The notes: generated by a model from the letters alone, not told the origin. A stretch of DNA of 10,206 nt from an uncultured Oscillospiraceae bacterium (GCA_900554535.1 USIA01000050.1:1-10206), one strand, 5' to 3'; counted from the first letter of the stretch, positions 1 through 8,196 are shown. Numbers and translations: made by a program.

Positions 1-922
1 ACATCAAGGGCCGCGAGGCGATCCTGAAGGTGCATGCGCGCGGCAAGCCGCTGGCCCCGGATGTGGATCTCAAGACCATCGCCGGTTCGACCGCGGGCTT
101 TACGGGCGCGGATCTGGAAAACCTGCTCAATGAGGCGGCACTATTGGCGGCGCGCAAAAACTTGAAGGCCATCACGATGGCGGAAATTGAAGAGGCCACG
201 ATCAAAGTCGTGGTCGGCACCGAGAAGAAGAGCCACGTTATGACGGACAAGGAAAAGAAGCTGACGGCCTACCACGAGGGCGGCCATGCTGTGGCCACAT
301 ATTACTGCCCGACACAGGACCCGGTCCATCAGATCAGCATCATCCCGCGCGGGATGGCCGGCGGTTATACGATGCAGGTGCCCATGGAGGATCGCTCCTA
401 TAAATCCAAGAAGGAGATGGAGGAAGACCTGGTTGTGATGCTGGGCGGTCGCGTCGCGGAGGCGCTGACGCTCGACGATATCTCCACAGGCGCTTCCAAC
501 GACATTGAGCGCGCGACGAAACTGGCCCGCGCAATGGTTACGAAATACGGCATGTCCACGGCGCTGGGCCCGATCACGTACGGCCCGCGCGACGTCGAGG
601 CGGCCGTGACGAAAGCGAGCCGTTCCTGGGCCGCGACATGGGGCATATTCGCGATTATTCCGAAGAGACGGCCGCGGCGATCGACAAGGAGATCAAGTGC
701 ATCATGACCAATGCCTATGATCGCACGGAGAATATCCTGCATACGCATCGCGACAAGCTGGACGCGGTGGCACACTATCTGTTCCAGTTTGAGAAAATGG
801 GCGGCGAGGATTTCAAGCTTTTGATGGAGGGCAAGCTGGACAGCAACGGCAACCGCCTCGACGGCGGCGACAAGCCGGATCCCTCCCTGCCAGTTGGCGC
901 GACGCCTGTGCCAGAGGCATAA
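1..922 (+). CDS. ftsH: ATP-dependent zinc metalloprotease FtsH, C-terminal part, frameshifted
   Basis: FtsH is a membrane-anchored hexameric AAA+ protease that degrades misfolded membrane proteins and some soluble regulators. The 5' end lies outside the window; reading begins with the codon at position 3. Visible first is the AAA lid after the ATPase core (IKGREAILKVHARGKPL, then GFTGADLENLLNEAALLAAR). The peptidase domain follows, with the zinc motif HEGGH at 273-287 and the likely third zinc ligand, the Asp of TGASNDIE, at 501-503. Homology runs in one frame through LGPITYG (to 584) and resumes in the -1 frame at EPFLGRDMGHIRDYSEE (from about 617), continuing to a TAA at 920-922. As written, the first frame stops at 705-707 after about 40 aberrant residues, so about 100 C-terminal residues would be lost. 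Either the sequence lacks one base near 585-616 or the gene is damaged. The identification is very secure; the intactness is not. No slippery heptamer is visible at the junction. Confidence 0.93.
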
Positions 923-942
923 TGAAATAAAAAAGCTTTGGC

Positions 943-973
943 AGAAAGGGGAATGGTGGCATTCCCCTTTCTT
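943..973 (+). terminator. Probable terminator hairpin after ftsH
   Basis: A perfect 13-bp stem (943-955 with 960-972) closes a 4-nt loop GTGG. It starts 20 bases after the ftsH stop codon. The 3' side ends in CTTTCTTAATT rather than a clean run of T, and an A-rich tract precedes it, so it may be a weak or bidirectional terminator or an mRNA-stabilising hairpin. Confidence 0.7.
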
Positions 974-1020
974 AATTGCCGCGTTGGGTGCGGCTTTGCC
1001 CCAGGTGCGAAATAAACGCC

Positions 1021-1080
1021 GGCGCCCTGCATTTTTCCAAACGGAAAATGGGAAGAGTGTGGCTGAAAAGGGCAGGCGCC
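1021..1080 (+). other. Possible structured leader upstream of the topoisomerase genes
   Basis: GGCGCCCTGC at 1021-1030 pairs with GCAGGCGCC at 1072-1080 as nine base pairs with one bulged C. Inside it, TTTTCC (1033-1038) pairs with GGAAAA (1043-1048) around the loop AAAC. The structure sits 43 bases upstream of the start codon of the topoisomerase B subunit gene. No T-run follows, so it is not an obvious terminator, and I recognise no known riboswitch. No convincing sigma-A promoter could be placed in 974-1113. This is inferred from base pairing alone. Confidence 0.3.
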
Positions 1081-1123
1081 ACGCTTGTGGGTCTTATCCG
1101 GTTTTAGGCTGATGGGAGGTACC

Positions 1124-3094
1124 ATGGCAAAAAATTATAACAACGAAAGCATTTCCATGCTCAAGGGCGCGGACCGCGTCCGTTTGCGTCCGGCCGTCAT
1201 TTTTGGTTCTGACGGTATCGAGGGGTGCGAGCATTCTATCTTTGAGATTCTCTCCAATTCCATCGACGAGGCCCGCGAGGGCTATGGCAAGGAGATCACC
1301 ATCACCCGATTTGCAGATCAATCCGTGCAGGTCGAGGATCACGGGCGCGGCTGCCCGGTCGATTATAATCCCAAGGAAAAACGGTATAATTGGGAACTCG
1401 TCTTTTGTGAAATGTATGCGGGCGGCAAGTACCATAACGACGAGGATGGCAGTTATGAGTACAGTCTGGGCCTGAATGGCCTGGGCCTTTGCGCCACGCA
1501 GTACGCCAGCGAATATATGGACGTCGAGATCCATACCGGCGACACGAAGTACACCCTGCACTTTGAGCACGGTCAAAATGTTGGCGGCCTGCATAAAGAG
1601 CCGAGCAAGGCCAAAAGCGGAACCAAAATCCGCTGGAAGCCGGATTTACAGGTCTTTACCGATATCAATGTCCCGCTGGAATACTACGTCGATACCCTGC
1701 GCCGCCAGGCCATCGTCAACGACGGGCTGCGGTTTATCCTGCAGAATGAGACGGACCACGGCTTTGAAACGCAGGAATTTTTTTATGAAAATGGCATCGC
1801 GGATCATGTGCGCGAGATTGCGGGAGACGACGCTTTGACGCCTGTGCAGTTTTGGCATGCAGAGAAAAAGGTCCGCGACCGCGCGGATAAACCGGAGTAT
1901 AAGGTCAAGATCAATGTGGCGCTGGCATTTTCCAACCGCAATCATCTGGTCGAATATTACCACAATTCCAGCTGGCTTGAGCATGGCGGCGCACCGGATA
2001 AAGCGGCCCGCAATGCCTTTGTCTATCAGATTGACGCCTACCTCAAGCAGAACAGCAAGTATAATAAAAACGAGAGCCGCATTACGTTTGGGGATGTCGA
2101 GGACTGCCTGATCCTGGTCATTTCGTCGTTTTCCAACCGCACGTCTTACGAAAACCAGACGAAGAAGGCCATCACGAATAAGGGTATCCAGGAGGCCATG
2201 ACGGAGATGCTCAGGCATCACCTGGAGATCTATTTCATTGAGAATCCGATCGAGGCAGATCGCATTGCGGCACAGGTGCTGGTCAACAAGCGCAGCCGTG
2301 AGGATGCCGAAAAGACGCGGTTAAATCTCAAAAAGAAGCTGACTTCCAACATGGACATCACCAGCCGTGTGGCGAAGTTTGTGGATTGCCGCAGCAAGGA
2401 TGTGTCCCAGCGCGAAATTTTTATCGTGGAGGGCGACTCGGCTTTGGGCGCGTGCAAGCAGGCCCGTGACCCAGATTTCCAGGCGATCATGCCCATCCGA
2501 GGCAAAATTCTCAACTGCTTAAAAGCAGACTACGATAAAATTTTCAAAAGCGACGTCATTACGGACTTGATCAAGGTGCTGGGCTGCGGTGTGCAGGTCA
2601 AGAGCAAGGCGAATAAAGACCTGTCCTCGTTTGATATGGACAACCTGCGCTGGAGCAAGGTCATCCTGTGCACAGATGCGGACGTGGACGGATTTCAGAT
2701 CCGCACGCTGCTGCTGACCATGTTGTACCGCCTGACGCCGGAGCTGATTTCGGCGGGCAAGGTCTTTATCGCGGAAAGCCCCCTGTATGAGCTGCGGTGC
2801 AAGGACGAGACGTATTTTGCGTACGACGAAACGGAAAAGGCGAAGTTTCAAAAGCAACTGAAGGGAAAGAAATATACGATTCAGCGCAGCAAGGGGCTTG
2901 GCGAAAATGAGCCGGACATGATGAATCTGACGACCATGAATCCGGCCACACGGCGTCTGATCCAGATAACGCCCGCGGATGCGGCGCGCACGGCAGAGGT
3001 GTTCGATCTGCTTTTGGGGGACAATCTGGCCGGGCGCAAGGCGTTTATTGCAGCGCACGGACGGGAATATATTGACGAGCTGGACGTCAGTTAG
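1124..3094 (+). CDS. DNA topoisomerase type IIA, subunit B (GyrB/ParE-like), divergent paralog
   Basis: This 656-aa protein is the ATPase and TOPRIM subunit of a type IIA topoisomerase. The ATG at 1124 is chosen because GGGAGGT at 1114-1120 lies just upstream and homology starts close behind. The GHKL ATPase occupies about residues 12-180: general-base Glu41 and Mg-ligand Asn45 (EILSNSIDEA), Asp72 (DHGRGCP, usually DNGRGIP) and the lid GLNGLG at 117-121, where gyrases usually have GGLHGVG. The transducer domain follows, with the QTK-loop Lys347 (NQTKKAI). The TOPRIM domain starts at about 430 with EGDSA (Glu436), PIRGKILN (457-464) and TDADVDG (Asp518, Asp520). The C-terminal part has QRSKGLGE and a family-typical ending. 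All catalytic residues expected for cleavage and ATP hydrolysis are present, so it should be active. It is too divergent from housekeeping GyrB or ParE for me to assign a symbol; together with the next gene it probably works as a topoisomerase IV-like decatenase. Confidence 0.92.
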   Translation: MAKNYNNESISMLKGADRVRLRPAVIFGSDGIEGCEHSIFEILSNSIDEAREGYGKEITITRFADQSVQVEDHGRGCPVDYNPKEKRYNWELVFCEMYAGGKYHNDEDGSYEYSLGLNGLGLCATQYASEYMDVEIHTGDTKYTLHFEHGQNVGGLHKEPSKAKSGTKIRWKPDLQVFTDINVPLEYYVDTLRRQAIVNDGLRFILQNETDHGFETQEFFYENGIADHVREIAGDDALTPVQFWHAEKKVRDRADKPEYKVKINVALAFSNRNHLVEYYHNSSWLEHGGAPDKAARNAFVYQIDAYLKQNSKYNKNESRITFGDVEDCLILVISSFSNRTSYENQTKKAITNKGIQEAMTEMLRHHLEIYFIENPIEADRIAAQVLVNKRSREDAEKTRLNLKKKLTSNMDITSRVAKFVDCRSKDVSQREIFIVEGDSALGACKQARDPDFQAIMPIRGKILNCLKADYDKIFKSDVITDLIKVLGCGVQVKSKANKDLSSFDMDNLRWSKVILCTDADVDGFQIRTLLLTMLYRLTPELISAGKVFIAESPLYELRCKDETYFAYDETEKAKFQKQLKGKKYTIQRSKGLGENEPDMMNLTTMNPATRRLIQITPADAARTAEVFDLLLGDNLAGRKAFIAAHGREYIDELDVS

Positions 3095-3144
3095 GCGGCC
3101 GCCGGAATCTTTCGTACCCATCGGGTGCTTTGCCTGACGCAAAA

Positions 3145-3178
3145 CCAGAATTTTCTGGACCATACACTTTGTACAAAG
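3145..3178. repeat. Two adjacent palindromes in the spacer between the topoisomerase genes
   Basis: CCAGAA-TT-TTCTGG (3145-3158) is a 6-bp dyad. CTTTGTACAAAG (3167-3178) is a perfect 12-bp palindrome that abuts the ribosome binding site of the next gene. They lie in the 98-bp gap between the two topoisomerase genes. They could be a protein-binding site or could control translation of the downstream gene, but the sequence shows only the symmetry. Confidence 0.4.
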
Positions 3179-3192
3179 CAGGTGATTTGTGT

Positions 3193-5430
3193 ATGCCAAA
3201 ACGCAGAAAAGAGCCGCCAAAGGCGCCCACACCGCGCGTTCACGGCGTGATCGAGGGCGCGGGCAGCGTCATTGAACAGCCGATTGTCGATACCCTCGAA
3301 AAGAACTACATGCCCTATGCGATGAGCGTGATCCTCAGCCGCGCGATTCCGGAGATCGACGGCTTCAAACCCAGCCACCGCAAGCTGCTCTATACGATGT
3401 ATCAGATGGGCCTTTTGGGCCCCACACGCACGAAAAGCGCCAATATCGTCGGCCAAACCATGCGGCTGAACCCGCACGGCGACGCCGCCATCTATGACAC
3501 GATGGTCCGCCTGTCGCGCGGGTATGAGGCGCTTTTGCATCCTTATGTGGACAGCAAGGGCAATTTCGGAAAATTTTATAGCCGCGATATGGCGTGGGCT
3601 GCCTCGCGTTATACCGAGGCCAAGCTCGATCCGCTGTGCAATGCGCTTTTCCATGATATCGATAAGGATACCGTGGACTTCGTCGACAACTACGACAGCA
3701 CCATGAAGGAGCCTACGCTCTTGCCCGCTATGTTTCCGAGCGTACTCGTCAACGCAAATACCGGCATCGCCGTGGGCATGGCCAGCAATGTCTGCTCCTT
3801 CAACCTGCGGGAGGTCTGTGAGACGGCGGCCGCGCGTATCGAGAACCCGCAGCATGACCTTTTGCGCACGCTGCAAGCCCCGGATTTTCCCGGCGGCGGG
3901 CAGATCCTCTATGATCGAAAACAGATGGAGCAGATCTATGCCACAGGCCGCGGCAGCGTGCGCGTGCGCTGCCGGTGGGCCTACGACAAGTCGGCCAATT
4001 GCATCGACATCACCCAGATTCCGCCCACCACGACCGTGGAGGCGATCGTCGAAAAGGTCATCGACCTGGTCAAGGCCGGTAAGATCCGCGAGGTCGCCGA
4101 CATCCGCGACGAGACCGGGCTGGCAGGCCTGAAGATCACGATTGACCTCAAGCGCGGCGCGGATCCGCACCATCTGATGGGCCGGCTGTTCCGTTTGACG
4201 CCGCTGGAGGACTCCTTTTCCTGTAACTTTAATATCTTGATTGACGGCGTGCCGCGTGTTTTGGGCGTGGGCGCCCTGCTCGATGAATGGACCCGCTTCC
4301 GCATCCGCTGCGTGCGCCGCCGCACAGCGTTCGATCTTCGGAAAAAAAGCGACAAGCTGCACCTGCTCAAGGGCCTGGAGGCAATTCTGCTGGATATCGA
4401 CAAGGCAGTGCGCATTGTGCGCGAGACAGCGGAGGAAGCCGAGGTGGTGCCAAATCTGATGAGCGGCTTTGGCATCGATGAAGAGCAGGCCGAGTATGTC
4501 GCGGAGATCAAGCTGCGCCATCTCAACCGCGAGTATATCCTTAAGCGTACCGAGGAGATTGCCCAGCTGCAAAAGGACATCGCCCGGCTCAACGCCATTT
4601 TGGATGATGAAAGCGAAATCCGCAAAATCATTGTGCGTGAGCTGCACGAGATCGCGGAAAAATACGGTCAGCCGCGCCGCAGTATCCTGCTGTATCAGGA
4701 CGAATTCTCCGATGCACAGGAAGAGACGGAAATTCCGGATTATCCGGTGCATCTTTTCTTTACAAAAGACGGGTATTTCAAGAAAATCACGCCTCATTCG
4801 CTGCGCATGAGCGGCGAGCAAAAGCTCAAAGAAGGCGATGAGGTGCGCCAGCATATCGAGACGACGAATAATGTGGACCTGCTTTTCTTTACGGACCAGC
4901 AGAAGGTGTATAAGGCCAAGGCCGCGGATTTTGGCGACACAAAGGCCAGCGTCCTGGGGGACTATATTCCGGCGAAACTCGGCATGGAGGAGGGCGAATC
5001 CGCACGCTTTATGGCGGTCACGCGCGACTACAGCGGCTTTTTGCTTTTCTGCTTTACCAATGGCAAGGTTGCAAAGGTGGAGCTTTCCGCTTATGCAACG
5101 AAGACAAACCGTAAGCGGCTTTTGGGCGCATACAGCGACAAGAGCCCATTATCCTGTATCTTGCAGCTGCCGGAAGATAGCGAAGTGCTGTTTTTGAATA
5201 ACCAGGGCAGGCGGCTTTTGGTGAACACAAAGGACATCCCGGCCAAGGCCACGCGCAGTACGCAGGGCGTTCAGGTGATGACCCTGCGCAAAAACGGGCT
5301 TTTGATGGAAGCCCAGCAGTACCGCGAGGGGATGCTGGAGAAGCCGGACCGGTATCGAAAGGCAATCCCCGCGGCAGGGGCGCTGCCCTCTGCCGAAGAG
5401 CTGCAGGGCGAGCAGATGAAACTGGAATAA
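3193..5430 (+). CDS. DNA topoisomerase type IIA, subunit A (GyrA/ParC-like), divergent paralog
   Basis: This 745-aa protein is the DNA-cleaving partner of the preceding B subunit. The reading frame is open further upstream, but ATG 3193 is preferred: AGGTGA at 3179-3184 is a suitably spaced binding site and the upstream residues look non-conserved. The winged-helix region holds KSANIVGQTMRLNPHGDAAIYD (81-102) and the active-site pair Arg139-Tyr140 (AASRYTEAK). The tower follows, with FDIDKDTVDFV-like and LPAMFPSVLVN segments and GIAVGMASN, then a coiled coil around residues 400-520. The C-terminal domain from about 530 has beta-pinwheel-like repeats (FFTKDGYFKKI, FFTDQQKVYKAK, FCFTNGKVAKVE, FLNNQGRRLLV). 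I see no QRRGGKG-type GyrA-box, which argues against supercoiling gyrase and for a ParC-like decatenase. Ala98 occupies the position of the quinolone-site serine (Ser83 in E. coli GyrA); the acidic Asp102 is kept. The gene is most likely co-transcribed with the B subunit. Confidence 0.92.
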   Translation: MPKRRKEPPKAPTPRVHGVIEGAGSVIEQPIVDTLEKNYMPYAMSVILSRAIPEIDGFKPSHRKLLYTMYQMGLLGPTRTKSANIVGQTMRLNPHGDAAIYDTMVRLSRGYEALLHPYVDSKGNFGKFYSRDMAWAASRYTEAKLDPLCNALFHDIDKDTVDFVDNYDSTMKEPTLLPAMFPSVLVNANTGIAVGMASNVCSFNLREVCETAAARIENPQHDLLRTLQAPDFPGGGQILYDRKQMEQIYATGRGSVRVRCRWAYDKSANCIDITQIPPTTTVEAIVEKVIDLVKAGKIREVADIRDETGLAGLKITIDLKRGADPHHLMGRLFRLTPLEDSFSCNFNILIDGVPRVLGVGALLDEWTRFRIRCVRRRTAFDLRKKSDKLHLLKGLEAILLDIDKAVRIVRETAEEAEVVPNLMSGFGIDEEQAEYVAEIKLRHLNREYILKRTEEIAQLQKDIARLNAILDDESEIRKIIVRELHEIAEKYGQPRRSILLYQDEFSDAQEETEIPDYPVHLFFTKDGYFKKITPHSLRMSGEQKLKEGDEVRQHIETTNNVDLLFFTDQQKVYKAKAADFGDTKASVLGDYIPAKLGMEEGESARFMAVTRDYSGFLLFCFTNGKVAKVELSAYATKTNRKRLLGAYSDKSPLSCILQLPEDSEVLFLNNQGRRLLVNTKDIPAKATRSTQGVQVMTLRKNGLLMEAQQYREGMLEKPDRYRKAIPAAGALPSAEELQGEQMKLE

Positions 5431-5480
5431 GCGCGCAGAAAGGTGCACGCCTGGCCGGAATTGCCTCGCAGAAATAATTC

Positions 5481-5509
5481 TTGCATTTTCGGCGCATACA
5501 TGGTAAACT
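5481..5509 (+). promoter_or_regulatory. Sigma-A promoter for secG
   Basis: TTGCAT (-35, 5481-5486) is separated by 17 bases from TAAACT (-10, 5504-5509). TGG immediately before the -10 gives an extended -10. Transcription would start near 5516 and leave a leader of about 65 bases before secG. No terminator is obvious between the topoisomerase A stop codon and this promoter, so some read-through is possible. Confidence 0.75.
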
Positions 5510-5582
5510 ATAAAAAGTATATGCGGGTTTATGACGCTTTGCGCGGACCCGGGTTTGTAACAGATGCGGAGGAATCCTAATT

Positions 5583-5831
5583 ATGTCAGTGCCTGAAATT
5601 GTTTTTGGAATCATTTTGCTGGTGTTCTGCGTGGCTATTATCGTAGTCGTGCTGTTGCAGGAGGGCCACGAAAAGAATGTCGGCGTGGTCAATGGCGGCG
5701 CGGACACATTCCTGAGCCAAAACTCTTCACGATCCATCGATGCATTCCTGGCGCGCTGGACCAAGATCATTGCGGTTGGCTTCTTTGCGCTGGTCATTGT
5801 GACAAATATCTTCATGTTCCTGAAGAAATGA
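5583..5831 (+). CDS. secG: Preprotein translocase subunit SecG
   Basis: SecG is the small third subunit of the SecYEG channel and assists SecA-driven export across the cytoplasmic membrane. The 82-aa product has the family's usual length and topology: a first membrane helix at about residues 4-25, a short polar loop with the conserved QEG motif (26-28) and a Gly-rich stretch (VVNGGADTF), then a second helix at about 60-79 preceded by the conserved-type segment LARWTKIIA. GGAGG at 5568-5572 lies 10 bases before the ATG. It is the first gene after its own promoter, and a strong terminator follows within 11 bases. secG followed by rnr is a common Firmicutes gene order. Identification is confident despite the small size. 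Confidence 0.93.
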   Translation: MSVPEIVFGIILLVFCVAIIVVVLLQEGHEKNVGVVNGGADTFLSQNSSRSIDAFLARWTKIIAVGFFALVIVTNIFMFLKK

Positions 5832-5841
5832 GAAACAGCAG

Positions 5842-5868
5842 GGCCCCGCTTTTGTGCGGGGCCTTTTT
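5842..5868 (+). terminator. Intrinsic terminator after secG
   Basis: GGCCCCGC (5842-5849) pairs perfectly with GCGGGGCC (5856-5863) around a 6-nt loop and is followed at once by TTTTT (5864-5868). Since I see no clear promoter between here and rnr, this terminator may be partial, tuning rnr expression below that of secG. Confidence 0.93.
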
Positions 5869-5924
5869 GTGCATAGAATAATCTAAAAATGGGCCTGCGG
5901 GCCTGATTCTCGGAAGGAGATACC

Positions 5925-8051
5925 ATGATCGACGATATCAAACAAAGTATTTTAGAGGTACTGCAAGACGCAGGCCAGGATCTGTCTTCCCGTTTTTTGA
6001 TGCGCAAACTCGGAATTCCCGAGAAATACAGCAGTACCTTTTATCAGGCGCTCAACCAGTTGCGTCGCGAAAATAAACTCAGCGTCAACAGCCGCCACAT
6101 GGTGCGTCTGGCTGGCGACAACAGCAAAAAAATTCCGGCGACGATTATCTCTTTGTCGCGCGGATTCGCGTTTGCAAGGCCGCTCGATGGCGGCGACGAT
6201 ATGTTCCTGCGCGCTGAGAGTCTGCACGACGCCTTCCTGGGAGACACCGTGGAGCTGGGGAACATCCGTCAGGGCCCCAAGGGTCCGAGCTGCGAAGTGA
6301 TGGAGATCACCGAGCGTGCGGGTACGCAGGTCAACGGGACCATTGTACTTGGGGAGCGCAATGCAGCGGAACTCAAGCCCGACGCCGCGATCCGGTTCAA
6401 TATCCCCATCGAGGACTACCCGCACTGTGGGGCAAAAATCGGCGATAAGGTGCGGACAAGCGTGCACCGCCTCCCACATTCGTCGCGCTTTTTGGCCAAA
6501 GTGCTCAAGCGCTATGGCCGGTCGGATTGCGCGTCTATCTGCACAGACGCCATTTTGGACGCGAACGGCGTGCACGTCCCATTCCCGGAGGAGGCAAAGG
6601 CAGAGGCTGAAGCCATCGGCGCGCGCGGCGTGCAGCCGGAGGATCTAGAGGGCCGGGCCGATTACCGCGACTGGCCGATCTGTACGATCGACAGCGCGAG
6701 CGCCAAAGACCTCGACGACGCCATCAGTGTGGTGCGCACGGAAACCGGCTACCGCCTGGGCGTGCATATCGCGGACGTATCGCATTATGTGCGCCCCGGT
6801 ACTGCGCTCGACGACGAGGCCATGCTGCGGGCGACTTCGGTTTATCTGCCGGGCCGCGTGGTGCCGATGCTGGCGGAGGAGATCAGCAACGGCGTCTGTT
6901 CGCTGAATGCGGGCACGGACAAGCTGACTTTTTCTGCGGTGATGGACTTCGACCGCGCGGGCACCATGACGCATTATGAATTTCACAAATCGGTCATTGA
7001 CAGCAAGGTGCGCGGCGTCTATGACGAGGTCAACGCGATTTTTGCCGGCACGGCCGGACCAGAGCTGCTGGATAAATATGCGCCGGTTATGGAGAGCCTG
7101 CTGGCCGCGCGGGAGCTGGCCGGTATCCTGAAGGAGAATGCCCGCCGCGCCGGAAACTTCGATATTGACAGCTCGGAAAGTGAATTTGTCCTGGACGAGG
7201 AGGGCCGATGCATTGACGTGATGCCGCGCCACAGCGGGCCGTCCGAGCAGATGATTGAGCAGCTGATGATTGCGGCCAACCAGGCCGCTGCCAAGCTCGG
7301 CAAGGCGAATAAGCTGCCGTTTGTCTACCGTATCCACGAGCAGCCGGACCCGGACCGTGTGGATTCCCTGCGCGAACTTTTGGTGGCGATTGGCCTGAAC
7401 CCGGCTTGTATGAAACATACAGGCGATGTGACAGCCAAGGACTTCGCCGCTGTGATGGCGCAGGCGGCCGGTACGCCGAAGGAAAAGGTTGTGTCGCATC
7501 AGCTGCTGCGCACCATGGCCAAGGCGCGCTATGACACCAAACCGGTCGGCCATTTCGGCCTGGCGCTGGCGGATTATTGCCACTTCACGTCGCCGATCCG
7601 CCGCTATCCAGACACATCCATCCACCGAATCATGAGCGCATTTTTGGCGGGTGAGAGCCAGGAAACATTGGAAAAGAAATTTGGCAGTTTTGCGGCGGAG
7701 AGCGCCAAGCATTCGAGCGAGCGCGAGATCAAGGCCATGAACTGCGAGCGCAGCGCGGATGACTGCTATGCGGCCGAATATATGGCGCAGCATCTGGGCG
7801 AAGAATACGAGGGCGTCATCAGCGGCGTGACCATGCGCGGCGTTTTTGTGCAGTTGCCGAACACGGTAGAGGGCTTTGTGCCGGTTGCCGCATTTGAGGA
7901 TAAGCACTATGAATTTGACGGCCAGGTGTCGCAGGTGGATGCGGTGACAAAGGAGCGCCTGACGATCGGCGACGTGCTGCGCGTGCGCAGCGCCGCTGCG
8001 GATGTTTCCAGCGGCCGCATCGATTTTGTGCCTGCGCAGGAGGACAAGTAA
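5925..8051 (+). CDS. rnr: Ribonuclease R
   Basis: RNase R is a processive 3'-to-5' exoribonuclease that degrades structured RNA and takes part in rRNA quality control. The 708-aa protein has the full architecture: an N-terminal winged-helix segment (about 8-65), cold-shock-like RNA-binding domains (about 68-230), the RNB catalytic domain (about 245-570) and a C-terminal S1 domain (about 625-703). The metal-binding aspartates are Asp256, Asp262, Asp264 and Asp265 in DSASAKDLDDAI. Other RNB signatures are HIADVSHYV (281-289), SNGVCSLN (321-328) and HFTSPIRRYPD (553-563). AAGGAGA at 5914-5920 is an excellent binding site for ATG 5925. No lysine-rich tail is present after the S1 domain, and the smpB gene that often follows is missing. 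Expression is probably by read-through from secG. Confidence 0.96.
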   Translation: MIDDIKQSILEVLQDAGQDLSSRFLMRKLGIPEKYSSTFYQALNQLRRENKLSVNSRHMVRLAGDNSKKIPATIISLSRGFAFARPLDGGDDMFLRAESLHDAFLGDTVELGNIRQGPKGPSCEVMEITERAGTQVNGTIVLGERNAAELKPDAAIRFNIPIEDYPHCGAKIGDKVRTSVHRLPHSSRFLAKVLKRYGRSDCASICTDAILDANGVHVPFPEEAKAEAEAIGARGVQPEDLEGRADYRDWPICTIDSASAKDLDDAISVVRTETGYRLGVHIADVSHYVRPGTALDDEAMLRATSVYLPGRVVPMLAEEISNGVCSLNAGTDKLTFSAVMDFDRAGTMTHYEFHKSVIDSKVRGVYDEVNAIFAGTAGPELLDKYAPVMESLLAARELAGILKENARRAGNFDIDSSESEFVLDEEGRCIDVMPRHSGPSEQMIEQLMIAANQAAAKLGKANKLPFVYRIHEQPDPDRVDSLRELLVAIGLNPACMKHTGDVTAKDFAAVMAQAAGTPKEKVVSHQLLRTMAKARYDTKPVGHFGLALADYCHFTSPIRRYPDTSIHRIMSAFLAGESQETLEKKFGSFAAESAKHSSEREIKAMNCERSADDCYAAEYMAQHLGEEYEGVISGVTMRGVFVQLPNTVEGFVPVAAFEDKHYEFDGQVSQVDAVTKERLTIGDVLRVRSAAADVSSGRIDFVPAQEDK

Positions 8052-8074
8052 AGCTTACAACACGATCCGAACGG

Positions 8075-8102
8075 AAACAGCAGGCGGCGCTTGCTGTTTT
8101 TT
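8075..8102 (+). terminator. Intrinsic terminator after rnr
   Basis: AACAGCAGGC (8076-8085) pairs with GCTTGCTGTT (8089-8098), with one G-U wobble and a GGC loop. A further A-T pair (8075-8099) extends it and the T-run continues to 8102. It begins 24 bases after the rnr stop and isolates the secG-rnr unit from bofA. Confidence 0.9.
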
Positions 8103-8196
8103 ATTGCGCTGCGGGAGCCTTTTCTTTATTGAATTCGGCTTGGACGTATAAACAAGTGGAAACGGCTTTATCAGCCGGGCGTTGCCGATTTTCTTT

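Noticed and set aside
600..620. Programmed -1 frameshift in ftsH
   Set aside because: No X-XXY-YYZ slippery heptamer, upstream Shine-Dalgarno stimulator or evident downstream stem is present, and ftsH is not known to use recoding.
3163..3183. Similarity of ACTTTGTACAAAGCAGG to Gateway-type att sites, suggesting vector sequence
   Set aside because: Only the central palindrome and a few flanking bases match, and no other vector sequence is present. It is natural spacer with a ribosome binding site.
2519..3232. 237-aa open frame on the minus strand
   Set aside because: It is antisense to the TOPRIM part of the B subunit gene and runs across the intergenic spacer; no homology is visible.
3091..4854. 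587-aa open frame on the minus strand
   Set aside because: It lies antisense to the topoisomerase A subunit gene, which has full family homology. GC-rich codons leave the opposite frame open, and its translation shows no recognisable domain and a low-complexity His/Arg/Ala/Leu-rich composition.
6645..7907. 420-aa open frame on the minus strand
   Set aside because: It is antisense to the RNB domain of rnr and has no domain features or ribosome binding site; it mirrors codon bias in rnr.
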